From Arachis hypogaea (taxonomy: Eukaryota > Streptophyta > Magnoliopsida > Fabales > Fabaceae), in assembly GCF_003086295.3 (NCBI RefSeq), contig NC_092047.1:64646054-64710053 (forward strand): a stretch of 64,000 bases of DNA, in the 5' to 3' direction. Within the stretch, counting starts at the first letter, position 1; every line of letters begins with the position of its first letter. The notes under the pieces were generated by a model. That model had not been told where the DNA came from and ran no database searches. It was given only the letters and a program-made list of their open reading frames with translations. This document shows, piece by piece, positions 21,476-31,141 of the stretch. The translations under genes and the position numbers were made by a program.

Positions 21476-22321
21476 GCTCTATTGGTTTGCTGGTATCTTC
21501 TTCCAGAATTTCTTCATTTAAAAGAGTAACTGCCTTACACTCTTCCCATCTCACCTTCTTCAGTTCCCCTCTTGGATTTTTCTCAGTATCACTTGGAAAA
21601 CTATCAGTGGACTTCGGAGTCTACTGTGAAAGATGTCCTACCTGAGATTTGAGATTCTTAATAACCTCCCCTCGGCTTTTTATACTACCTCTCACTTCTT
21701 CCCAGATTTTTTTCATGTCTTCAGACTCCTTGCAAAGGTTTGCAAGCATAGCTTCCATTTTGGACATTCTGTCATCGTCATGTGGTGATGGTTGGTTGAA
21801 ATTGGGGTGTTGAGAATGGTTATTGAGGTTTTGGTATGGTGGCTGTGAATAAATGCTTTGTATGGTCTGGTATGGTTTTTGGTTGGAGTTTTGGTGAGTG
21901 AAGTTGTTATACTGGTTTGGATTATGGGGTCTGTGGTCTTGGCCTTGGTTTTGTTGGTTTCCCCGCCCAAAGTTTAGGTGGTTCCTCCAACCAGAGTTAT
22001 AAGTTTTAGAATATAGATCATGAGCTTGCCTAGATGAATTTTCAAGGTAATTAGCTTCCTCCCAGTTAACTCCTTCTTCTGTGTCCAACTCTCCTTGAGG
22101 TGATGGTTGAGTGTGGATAGCTGCAGCCTGATTCTTCTCTATTTGCTTGGTCAATTTAGCCAGTTGCTTGGTGATCATCTTATTCTAGGCCAGGATTGCA
22201 TCCATATGGTTTAATTCCAGGACTCTCCTGTTGTTGCTTCTGTCTGAGGCATAAAAATACTCATTGTTAGCCACTGTCTCTATAACATCAATGGCTTCTT
22301 CAATGGTCTTCTTCTTGTTAA
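21342..22321 (-). pseudogene. gag C-terminal part, element C
   Basis: Continues the gag cut by B's insertion. From 22321 it reads KKKTIEEAIDVIETVA, then MITKQLAKLTKQIEKNQ, a Gln/Asn/Tyr-rich region (NYNNFTHQNSNQKPYQ-like) and MSKMEAMLANLCKESEDMKK, with stops at about 22179 and 21621, then KKVRWEECKAVTL to about 21342, where the frame changes for protease. It would have formed the capsid. Confidence 0.75.
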
Positions 22322-22326
22322 GGGAA
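22322..22326. repeat. Target-site duplication of B, left copy (GGGAA)
   Basis: GGGAA directly before TGATGAGCGG; the same five bases follow the 3' LTR at 32687-32691. With one copy removed, C's gag frame closes again. Confidence 0.95.
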
Positions 22327-23871
22327 TGATGAGCGGATAATTTATACGCTTTTTGGCATTGTTTTTACTTAGTTTTTAGTATGATTTAGTTGGTTTTTAG
22401 TATATTTTTATTAGTTTTTAATTAAAAATCACATTTTTGGACTTTACTATGAGTTTGTGTGTTTTTCTATGATTTCAGGTATTTTTTAGCTGAAATTGAG
22501 GGAGCTGAGCAAAAATCTGATTTAGGCTAAAAAAGGACTGCTGATGGTGTTGGATTCTGACCTCCCTGCACTCAAAGTGGATTTTCTGGAGCTACAGAAC
22601 CTCAAATGGTGCGCTCTAAATTGCGTTGGAAAGTAGACATCCTGGGCTTTCCAGAAATATAGAATAGTCCATACTTTGCTCAAGGATAGATGACGTAAAC
22701 TGGCGTTCAACGCCAGTTCCATGTTGCAGTCTGGCGTCCAGCGCCAGAAACAAGTTACAAGTTGGAGTTCAACGCCAGAAATAGGTTACAACCTGGCGTT
22801 GAACGCCCAAAACAGCCCAGGCACATGAGAAGCTTTAGTCTGATCCCCAGCACACACCAAGTGGGCCCCAGAAGTCGATTTCTGCACTATCTATCATAGT
22901 TTACTCATTTTCTGTAAACCTAGGTTACTAGTTTAGTATTTAAACAACTTTTAGAGATTTATTTTGTATCTCTTGAAATTTTTAGATCTGAACTTTGTAC
23001 TCTTTGATGGCATGAGTCTCTAAACCCCATTGTTGGGGGTGAGTAGCTCTGCTGTGTTTCGATGAATTAATGCAATTACTTCTGTTTTCTATTCAAACAC
23101 GCTTGTTCCTATCTAAGATGTTCATTCGTGCTTCATTATGATGAATGTGATGATCCATGACACTCATCACCATTCTCAACCTATGAACGTATGCCTGACA
23201 ACCACTTCCATTCTACATTAGATTGAATGAGTATCTCTTGGATTCCTTAATCAGAATCTTCGTGGTATAAGCTAGAATCCATTGGCAGCATTCTTGAGAA
23301 TCCGGAAAGTCTAAACCTTGTCTGTGGTATTCCGAGAAGGATTCAGGGATTGAATGACTGTGACGAGCTTCAAACTCGCGAGTGTTGGGCGTAGTGACAG
23401 ACGCAAAAGGATCAATGGATCCTATTCTGACATGATCGAGAACCGACAGATGATTAGCCGTGCGGTGACAGTGCACTGGACCTTTTTCACTGAGAGGACG
23501 GATGGTAGCCATTGACAACGGTGATCCACCAACACACAGCTTGCCATAGGAGGAACCTTGCGTTCGTGAAGAAGAAGACAGGGAGAAAGCAGAGATTCAG
23601 AAGACAAAGCATCTCCAAAACTCCAACATATTCTCCATTATTGCACAATAAGTATTTATTTTATGCCCTTTCACTTGTTACAATTTAAACTAAGAATTAT
23701 TATTGATATTATATCCTGACTAAGAATTGCAAGATAACCATAGATTGCTTCAAACCAACAATCTCCGTGGGATTCGACCCTTACTCACGTAAGGTATTAC
23801 TTGGACGACCCAGTGCACTTGCTGGTTAGTGGTACAAGTTGTGAAAATTGTGATTTACAATTCGTGCACCA
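22327..23871 (+). repeat. 5' LTR of B
   Basis: Starts TGATGAGCGGATAATTTATA and ends TTCGTGCACCA. It contains four CTGGCGTT/AACGCC palindromes (22700-22808), a TATTTAAA box at about 22939-22946 as a possible promoter, and near the 3' end the GGGATTCGACCCTTACTCACGTAAGG block shared with other families. Confidence 0.95.
22700..22808. repeat. CTGGCGTTNAACGCCAG palindromes in B's 5' LTR
   Basis: CTGGCGTTCAACGCCAG at 22700-22716 is a perfect 8-bp inverted repeat round one base; CTGGCGTCCAGCGCCAG (22731-22747) keeps most pairs, and two more decayed copies follow. The 3' LTR repeats the set at about 31515-31623. Confidence 0.9.
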
Positions 23872-23877
23872 TGTTTT

Positions 23878-23895
23878 TGGCGCCGTTGCCGGGGA
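23878..23895 (+). other. Primer-binding site of B (tRNA-Asp)
   Basis: TGGCGCCGTTGCCGGGGA matches the complement of the plant tRNA-Asp 3' end at all 18 positions, as far as I recall that tRNA. It lies six bases after the LTR. Confidence 0.9.
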
Positions 23896-25344
23896 TTGTT
23901 TGAGTTTGAACAACTAATGGTTTATTTTGTTGCTTAGATTTGGAATAATTTATTTTTGTTGCTATAGAATCATTAAATTCTGAGTCCTTTATTTCCTTTT
24001 CAAAAATTTCTCAAAGATATTATTTTTCTTTATCAATTTTTAATTTTTTTTCGTGAGTTTAGTGTCTTGTTCTAAGTTTGGTGTCAATTGCATATTCTAT
24101 ATTTTTCTTTTAAATTTTTGAAGTTGTGTTCTTTGATCTTCAAGTTGTTCTTGTTTATTTGTCTTGTTTGATTTTTAGTTTTTCTTGTTCTGTGTCTTTT
24201 CTTGTTTTTCTTGTGTTTTTCCAAAGCTTTAGTCTTTAAAAAGGAATTTATTTTTAGTTAGTGAAAATATACCTCTTCAAAACAAGTGTTACATTTACAA
24301 CTCAATTGGCTAGAGCATTGGTTTATGATCTTGATGATTGGGCACCGGTTCTATTAAAAAATTTTTCAAAAATAATTTTTCTTTGAATAAATCTTGTGCC
24401 AAACTTTAAGTTTGGTGTTTTCTTGTTGAATTTTCTTTATTTTTCGAAAGTTTTATTTTGGTTTTCCAAAAATTTTAAGTTTGGTGTTCTATCTTCATGT
24501 TCTTGTTGTTCTTGTGAGTCTTCAAAGTGTTCTTAAGTCTTCCTTGTGTTTTGATCTTAAAATTTTTAAGTTTGGTGTTCCTTGGTGTTTCCCTCCAAAA
24601 TTTTCGAAAATAAGGAGCATTAGATCTAAAAATTTTAAGTTTTGTGTCTTTTTATTATTTTTCTCTTTCCTCATTGAATTCAAAAATATCTTTTTCCTTT
24701 ATTTTAATTGATTTTTCGAATTTTTCTTTTAAAAATTCAGATTTTATTTTAAAAATTTTTTATTTTATCTTATCTTAGTTTTAAAATTTCAAAATTCCAA
24801 TCTTTTTCAAAAAAATCATATCTTTTTCAAAATCTTATCATATCTTATTTCAAATTTCAAATTTCAACTTCCAAAATTCAAATTTTAAATTTCAAAATTC
24901 AAATTTCAAAATGTAAAATTTAAAATTTAACTTTCAAATTTCAATTTTTAAATCTTTTCAAAATTTAAATCCTTGTTAAAATTCCTTATCTTCTCTTACC
25001 TAGCTTATCTTATCTTTTCTAATCTCAAATCTTAAAATCAAATCTTTTTCATATCTTTTCTTTTTCTTTTATTTTATTTTCTTACAAGTATCTTTAACTT
25101 TAATACATATCTTTTTCAAAACTTCCTAACCACTTTTTCTCTCCTCAATTTTCGAAAATGATATCCAAATTTTTCAAATCTTTTCAAATAATTAATTATT
25201 TTTGTTTTCAATTTTTTATTTTATTTATTTTGGTTTTCTAATTTTCGATTTTTATTTAATTTTTCATTTATTTTATTTTATCTTCCTTTTAATTGTCGAT
25301 ATTCAAAAAAAAATTTAAATCTATATCATCTCTCTTTCTCCATC
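23896..25344 (+). other. Untranslated leader of B
   Basis: 1.45 kb of T-rich sequence with at least five AAGTTTGGTGT phrases (for example near 24074, 24408, 24478 and 24568), a tRNA-like segment (24301-24353) and a low-complexity stretch built from CAAAATTCAAATTT units (about 24780-24960). No coding sequence. Confidence 0.75.
24301..24353 (+). other. tRNA-like segment in B's leader
   Basis: CTCAATTGGCTAGAGCATTGG resembles the D-arm/box A of plant tRNAs, and GGTTCTATT 26 bases on resembles box B/T-arm. The acceptor stem and a clean anticodon stem are not visible, so this is not a tRNA gene. Confidence 0.35.
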
Positions 25345-26787
25345 ATGGAACTAAGTGGAAATGAACAGTCCAAAACGACTCTGGGGTCATATGCTAACCC
25401 CACTACTGCTTCATATGGGAGTAGTATCTGTATACCCTCCATCGGAGTCAGTAGTTTTGAGTTGAATCCTCAACTCATCATCATGGTGCAGCAAAGTTGC
25501 CAGTATTCCGGTCTTCCACAGGAAGAACCTACAGAGTTTCTGGCATAATTTTTACAAATTGCTGACACAGTACATGATAAAGAAGTAGATCAGGATGTCT
25601 ACAGATTATTACTATTTCCCTTTGCTGTAAAAGATCAAGCTAAGAGGTGGTTAAATAACCAACCTAAAGCTAGCATAAGGACATGGAAACAGCTGATAGA
25701 AAAATTCCTGAATCAATACTTCCCTCCAAAACGGATGACACAGCTAAGGCTGGACATCCAAGGCTTTAAACAAGGAGATAATGAATCTCTTTATGATGCC
25801 TGGGAGAGATACAGAGAGATGCTAAGAAAATGCCCCTCTGAAATGTTTTCAGAATGGGTGCAGTTAGACATCTTCTATTATGGGCTTATAGAGAAAGCTC
25901 AGATTTCTCTAGACCACTCAGCTGGTGGATCTATACATATGAGAAAAACAATTGAAGAAGCTCAAGAGCTCATTGATACAGTTGCCAGAAATCAGCATCT
26001 GTACCTAAGCAGTGAATCTTCCATGAAAGAAGAGGCTAAAACAGTAACTGTTGAACTCAGTCCTGCAGAACAAATTACAGAATTCAATCAGCAATTCTTT
26101 CTAACAAAATAGCTGGCTGAATTCAAGGAGATACTACAAGATATAAGAGTGGCTAATCTGAACATGGAAGTACAGTTGAAGCAAACAGAACAGCAGTTAT
26201 CAAAACAAATAACAGAAGAGTGCCAAGCAATTCAATTAAGATGTGGAAAAACATTAAATACCTCACTTCAAGGCAGCAGGAAGACAAGAAAAGAACAAAC
26301 TGCTATCCAAAATCCCTCTGAGGACAGTAAGAGCCCAGAGAGGAATAACTCTGGCGTTCAAACGCCCGAAACAGGCAAGGATTTGGCATCAAACGCCCAA
26401 TGGAAGCTCAGTTCTGGCGTTCAAACGCCAGGAACAAGTAAGGAATGGGCATCCAACGCCACTCCATCTTCTAACTCTAGAATTCAAATTCCAGTGAGGG
26501 ATCAGACACACACAAGTGCTGATAACAACGCCTCAAAAAAGGCTTCTCCAACCACCTCTTTAGGAAATAAACCTGCAGCAACTAAGGTTGAGGAATATAA
26601 ATCCAAGATACCTTATCCTCAAAAACTCCTCAAAGAGGAGCATGATAAGCAACTTGTCCGCTTTGCAGACTATCTCAGGACTCTTGAAATAAAGATTCCG
26701 TTTGCAGAGGCACTTGAGCAAATACCCTCTTATGCCAAGTTCACGAAAGAGTTCTCCTCACTGAAGAATGCAGTGCAGTCATTCTGA
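25345..26787 (+). pseudogene. gag of B
   Basis: One frame from ATG 25345, with stops at about 25546 and 26110. The N-terminal part (SFELNPQLIIMVQQ, YRLLLFPFAVKDQAKRWLN, FLNQYFPPKRM, LYDAWERYREMLRKCP) is the Ty3 retrotransposon gag core that packages RNA. The C-terminal part has a coiled-coil-like MEVQLKQTEQQLSKQ, a variable linker in which CTGGCGTT palindromes are translated as SGVQTP repeats (26353-26460), then IPYPQKLLKEEHDKQLVRF and IPFAEALEQIPSYAKF, which lead to protease in autonomous relatives. I see no zinc knuckle. Confidence 0.85.
26353..26460. repeat. CTGGCGTTCAAACGCC repeats inside gag of B
   Basis: Copies at about 26353 and 26414 plus half-units (ATCAAACGCC, ATCCAACGCC). They lie in frame and encode the SGVQTP...SNA repeats, so the LTR palindrome family has spread into coding DNA. 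G has a similar RGVQ repeat region near 41440-41550. Confidence 0.75.
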
Positions 26788-27245
26788 AAAGCTTCCCAGA
26801 AAAGCTTAAAGATCTCGGGAGCTTTATGATACCATGCATATTAGAGGGTAATTGCACCAAGACAGCTTTATGTGATCTTGGGGCAAGCATCAACCTAATC
26901 CCTGCATCCACTATCCGAAAGCTTGGCTTGACTGAAGAGGTCAAACCAACCCAGATCTGTCTTCAACTTGCTGATGGCTCCATTAAATACCCATCAGGCA
27001 TAATTGAGAACATGATTGTCAAGGTTGGGCCATTTGCCTTCCCTACTGACTTTGTAGTGCTGGAAATAGAGGAGCACAAGAGTGCAACTCTCATTCTAGG
27101 AAGACCATTTCTAGCAACTGGACGAACCCTCATTGACGTCCAAAAAGGGGAGATAACCCTAAGAGAGAATGGGGATGAGTTTAAGTTATGCAACATCCAG
27201 ACACATCAGACGACTGCCTGGGCATTGATATTATTGACTCCCTAG
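26769..27245 (+). pseudogene. Protease of B
   Basis: Aspartic retropepsin that would mature gag-pol. It shows the active-site block ALCDLGASINLIPASTIRKL (DLG, as usual in Athila-like elements), the flap-region LQLADGSIKYPSGIIENM and the FVVLEIEEHK...LILGRPFLATGRTLIDV strand. It is in a different frame from gag (shift near 26760) and from RT (shift near 27190-27245). Confidence 0.85.
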
Positions 27246-29224
27246 TGGAAGAGGTCAATATGACTGATAGTCTCGAATCAGAGCTAGAGGACATTTTTAA
27301 AGAGGTTCAGCCTGATCTGGAGGAACCAGAGGAAATAAAAGAACCTCTGAAAACTCCTCAGGAAGAGGAGAAACCTCCTAAACCCAAGCTCAAACCACTA
27401 CTACCATCCCTGAAATATGCATTTCTGGGAGAAGGTGACACTTTTCCTGTAATCATAAGCTCTGCTATAGGGCCACAGGAAGAGAAAGCACTAATTCAGG
27501 TGCTAAGGACACACAAGACAGCTCTTGGGTGGTCCATAAGTGATCTTAAGGGCATTAGCCTAGCCAGATGCATGCACAAGATCCTATTGGAAGATGATGC
27601 TAAGCCAGTGGTTCAACGACAGAGGCGGCTAAATCCCGCCATGAAGGAGGTGGTGTAGAAAGAGGTCACTAAGTTACTAGAGGCTGGGATTATCTATCCT
27701 ATTTCTGATAGCCCCTGGGTGAGCCCTGTCCACGTTGTCCCTAAGAAGGGAGGAAAGATAGTGGTTCATAATGGAAAGAATGAACTGGTTCCTACAAGAA
27801 TAGTTACAGGGTGGCGTATGTATATTGACTACAGAAGGCTCAATACAGCCACCAGGAAGGATCATTTTCCTTTACCATTCATAGACCAGATGCTAGAGAG
27901 ACTAGCAGGTCATGAATATTACTGCTTTTTGGATGGCTATTCAGGTTACAACCAAATTGCAGTAGATCCTCAGGACCAAGAGAAAACAACATTCACATGT
28001 CCTTCTGGAGTGTTTGCCTACAGAAGGATGCCTTTTGGTCTGTGTAATGCACCTGCAACCTTTCAGAGGTGCATGCTCTCTATCTTCTCTGATATGGTAG
28101 ATAAGTTTCTGGAAGTCTTCATGGATGACTTTTCAGTATTTGGAGACTCATTTAGCTCCTGCCTTAACCATTTAGCACTTGTTCTAAAAAGATACCAAGA
28201 GACCAACCTAGTTTTAAACTGGGAAAAATGTCACTTTATGGTGACTGAAGGGATTGTCCTTGGGCATAAAATTTCAAACAAGAGAATAGAGGTGGATCAA
28301 GCTAAAGTTGAAGTAATTGAAAAATTACCACCACCTGCCAATGTTAAGGCAATCAGAAGCTTTCTGGGGCATGCAGGATTCTATTGGAGGTTTATAAAGG
28401 ATTTTTCAAAGATTGCAAAACCTTTGAGTAATCTGCTAGCTGCTGACATGCCATTTGTGTTTGACACAAAGTGTCTGCAGGCGTTTGAGACCCTGAAAGC
28501 TAAGCTGGTCACAGCACCAGTTATTTCTGCACCAGACTGGACATTACCATTCGAACTAATGTGTGATGCTAGTGACCATACCATTGGTGCAGTATTGGGA
28601 CAGAGGCATAACAAGCTTCTGCATGTCATTTATTATGCTAGCAGTGTCTTAAATGATGCCCAGAAAAATTACACAACCACAGAAAAAGAATTACTTGCAG
28701 TGGTTTATGCCATTGACAAGTTTAGATCGTACTTAGTAAGATCAAAAGTGATTGTGTACACTGACCATACTGCTCTTAAATATCTACTCACAAAGCAGGA
28801 CTCAAAGCCCAGGCTCATAAGATGGGTGTTGCTTCTGCAAGATTTTGATATAGAAATAAGAGACAGAAAAGGGACAGAGAATCAAGTAGCTGATCACATG
28901 TCCCGGATAGAACCAGTAGCAGGAGCATCCCTCTCTCCTACTGAGATCTCTGAAACCTTTCCGGATGAGCAATTGTTTGCTATTCAGGAAGCTCTGTGGT
29001 TTGCAGACATTGCAAACTATAAGACACAAGGTTCTCCTTCTCTAACCATGGAGAGGAAGCATGAAAAGCTTCTCTCACTACAGAGTCAACCAAAACCTCC
29101 ACAGTCAAACTCTAAGTTTGGTGTTGGGAGGCCACAACCAAACTCTAAGTTTGGTGTTGAACCCCCACATTCAAACTCTAAGTTTGGTGTTGGGAGGTCC
29201 CAACCTTGCTCTGATTATCTGTGA
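27246..29224 (+). pseudogene. Reverse transcriptase and RNase H of B, integrase missing
   Basis: One frame with a single TAG at 27656-27658. RT motifs in order: [65 protein letters not shown] (catalytic DD), VLGHKIS. RNase H follows with [32 protein letters not shown] and [12 protein letters not shown], then the usual linker ADHMSRIE and [21 protein letters not shown]. Integrase should follow here; instead the frame runs at about 29029 into three NSKFGV units and stops at 29224. So replication enzymes are largely present but integration function is absent. Confidence 0.9.
29100..29195 (+). repeat. Tandem AACTCTAAGTTTGGTGTTG units
   Basis: Three near-identical copies at about 29108, 29141 and 29174 (33-bp period) at the point where integrase is missing. 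Translated as NSKFGV. The core equals the PPT-like motif beside the 3' LTR. Confidence 0.85.
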
Positions 29225-29272
29225 GGCTCCATGAGAGCTCACTGTCAAGCTATTGATATTAAAGAAGCGCTT

Positions 29273-29290
29273 GTTGGGAGGCAACCCAAT
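29273..29290 (+). other. AGRCAA-loop hairpin (B copy)
   Basis: GTTGGG-AGGCAA-CCCAAT, five Watson-Crick pairs plus a closing G-U, 49 nt after the pol stop codon. Confidence 0.75.
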
Positions 29291-29436
29291 GTTATTTAAT
29301 TATATCTATTTATTTTCCATTGCTATTTTATGTTTTCTTTAGGTTGATGATCATGTGAAGTCACAAAAACAAATGGAAAATCAAAAACAGAATGAAAAAT
29401 AGCATGAAAAATAGCACACCCTGGAGGAAGATCATT

Positions 29437-29604
29437 CTGGCGTTTAAACACCAGAAACAAGCATCTGTCTGGCGTTTAACGCCAGAAACAAGCACCAAGC
29501 TGGTGTTTAACGCCAGAAACAAGCATCAGTCTGGCGTTAAATGCCAGAAACAGGCTACATTTGGGTGTATAGAAATAGGCAGCAGTCTGGCGTTAAACGC
29601 TAGG
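29437..29604. repeat. Tandem CTGGCGTTTAACGCCAG palindromes, B 3' region
   Basis: Five units separated by spacers such as AAACAAGCAT(C/A), period about 33-45 bp, with decay in some arms. Same palindrome as in B's LTRs, F's leader and gag of B. Confidence 0.9.
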
Positions 29605-29627
29605 ATTGCACAGTAAGGGCATTTTGT

Positions 29628-29984
29628 ATGCCTAATTGGAGCAGGGATGCTAAATCCTTGACCCCACTGGATCTGTGGACCCCACAGGATCCCCACCTAC
29701 CTCACCATTCAAATTCAAACCATTTCCCTCCCAAACCCACCCATTCACACACTTCCATCTCCTCCATCTTCTCCACTTCTTTCTTCTTTTGCTCGAGGAC
29801 GAGCAAACCTTTTAAGTTTGGTGTGGTAAAAGCATTGCTTTTATTTTTTCATAATTCAGTGGTAGAGCAATTGATTGCAGATCAAAGAGCTATGAGGAAA
29901 GAGCAACAAAGGCAAGGAAGAGACATAGAGGAGCTCAAGAGCACCATTGGTTCTTCAAGAAGAGGAAGACGCCACCCTCATTAA
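29628..29984 (+). pseudogene. Short ORF in B's 3' region, possible third-ORF remnant
   Basis: 118 codons; the C-terminal end LIADQRAMRKEQQRQGRDIEELKSTIGSSRRG looks like a short coiled coil, reminiscent of the tail of third ORFs. The upstream part runs through the RGGA hairpin and the FKFGVV translation of AAGTTTGGTGTGG, so it may not be a real protein. Confidence 0.3.
29788..29826 (+). other. RGGA-loop hairpin plus TTTAAGTTTGGTGTGG, internal copy in B
   Basis: TTTGCTCG-AGGA-CGAGCAAA, a perfect 8-bp stem, then CCTTTTAAGTTTGGTGTGG. Compared with the terminal copy at 31104 one stem pair has changed from T-A to C-G, with both sides altered. Confidence 0.8.
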
Positions 29985-31103
29985 GGTAGACCCATTCCTT
30001 AATCTCCTTGTTCTTATTTTCCTGTTTTTCGTTTACTATGCTTCATATTTAATTATGTTTGTGTCTTTACTATATGATCACTAGTATCTATGTATTTATG
30101 TCTTAAAGATATGAATGTCCTATGAATCCATCACCTTTCTTAAATGAAAATTGTTTTCTGAAAAAGAAAAAGAAGTACATGAAGTTCGAATTTTAAAATA
30201 GTTTAATTATTTTGATGTGGTGGCAATACTTTTTGTTTTCTGAATGAATGCTTGAACAGTGCATATGTCTTTTGAATTTGTTGTTTATGAATGTTAAAAT
30301 TGTTGGCTCTTGAAAGAATGATGAAAAAGGAGAAATGTTATTTGATAATCTGAAAAATCATAAAAATGATTCTTGAAGCAAGAAAAAGCAGTGAAGAACA
30401 AAGCTTGCAGAAAAAAAATGCGAAAAAAAAAAGAAGAGAGCAAGAAAAAGAAAAAGCAAGCAGAAAAAGCCAAAATCTCTTTAAACCAAAAGGCAAGAGC
30501 AAAAAGCCAATAGCCCTTAAAACCAAAAGGCAAGGGTAATAAAAAGGATCCAAGGCTTTGAGCATCAGTGGATAGGAGGGCCTAAAGGAATAAAATCCTA
30601 GCCTTAGCGGCTAAACCAAGCTGTCCCTAACCATGTGCTTGTGGCGTGAAGGTGTCAAGTAAAAATTTGAGACTGAGCGGTTAAAGTCGAGGTCCAAAGC
30701 AACAAAAAAAAAAATAGAGTGTGCTTAAGAACCCTGGACACCTCTAATTGGGGACTTTAGCAAAGCTGAGTCACAATCTGAAAAGGTTCACCCAGTTATG
30801 TGTCTGTGGCATGTATGTATCCGGTGGTAATACTGGAAAACAGAGTGCTTAGGGCCACGGCCAAGACTCATAAAGTAGCTGTGTTCAAGAATCAACATAC
30901 TGAACTAGGAGAATCAATAACACTATCTGAATTCTGAGTTCCTATAGATGCCAATCATTCTGAACTTCAAAGGATAAAGTGAGATGCCAAAACTGTTCAG
31001 AAGCAAAAAGCTAATAGCCCCGCTCATCTAATTAATACTGATCTTCATATATGTTTTTGGAATTCATTGTATATTCTCTTTTTTTTATCCTACTTTTTTT
31101 TTA
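29985..31103 (+). other. B 3' region between the two hairpin modules, no gene
   Basis: AG-rich and AT-rich non-coding DNA. A stretch at 30795-30890 (GGTGGTAATACTGGAAAACAGAGTGCTTAGGGCC) is conserved with element I near 38665-38710, where it is also duplicated. Confidence 0.65.
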
Positions 31104-31141
31104 GTTGCTTGGGGACAAGCAACAATTTAAGTTTGGTGTTG
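31104..31141 (+). promoter_or_regulatory. PPT-proximal module of B: RGGA hairpin and AAGTTTGGTGTTG
   Basis: GTTGCTTG-GGGA-CAAGCAAC (perfect 8-bp stem) then AATTTAAGTTTGGTGTTG, ending directly at the 3' LTR (31142). The last 13 bases are in PPT position although interrupted by pyrimidines. Confidence 0.8.

Larger units (their letters stand above)
16106..22326 (-). mobile_element. Athila-like retroelement C, 3' portion
   Basis: The 3' half of a minus-strand element whose 5' half lies at 32687-35860, beyond inserted element B. From 5' to 3' on the minus strand: gag C-terminus, protease, integrase tail, AGRCAA hairpin, third ORF, RGGA hairpin, PPT-like motif, start of the 3' LTR. RT, RNase H and most of integrase are deleted. 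Confidence 0.85.

Noticed and set aside
24301..24353. A functional tRNA gene
   Set aside because: No acceptor stem or anticodon stem, and box B is incomplete.
29437..29604. Regularly spaced palindromes looking like a CRISPR array
   Set aside because: Units are imperfect, spacers are similar to each other, and the setting is a plant retrotransposon.
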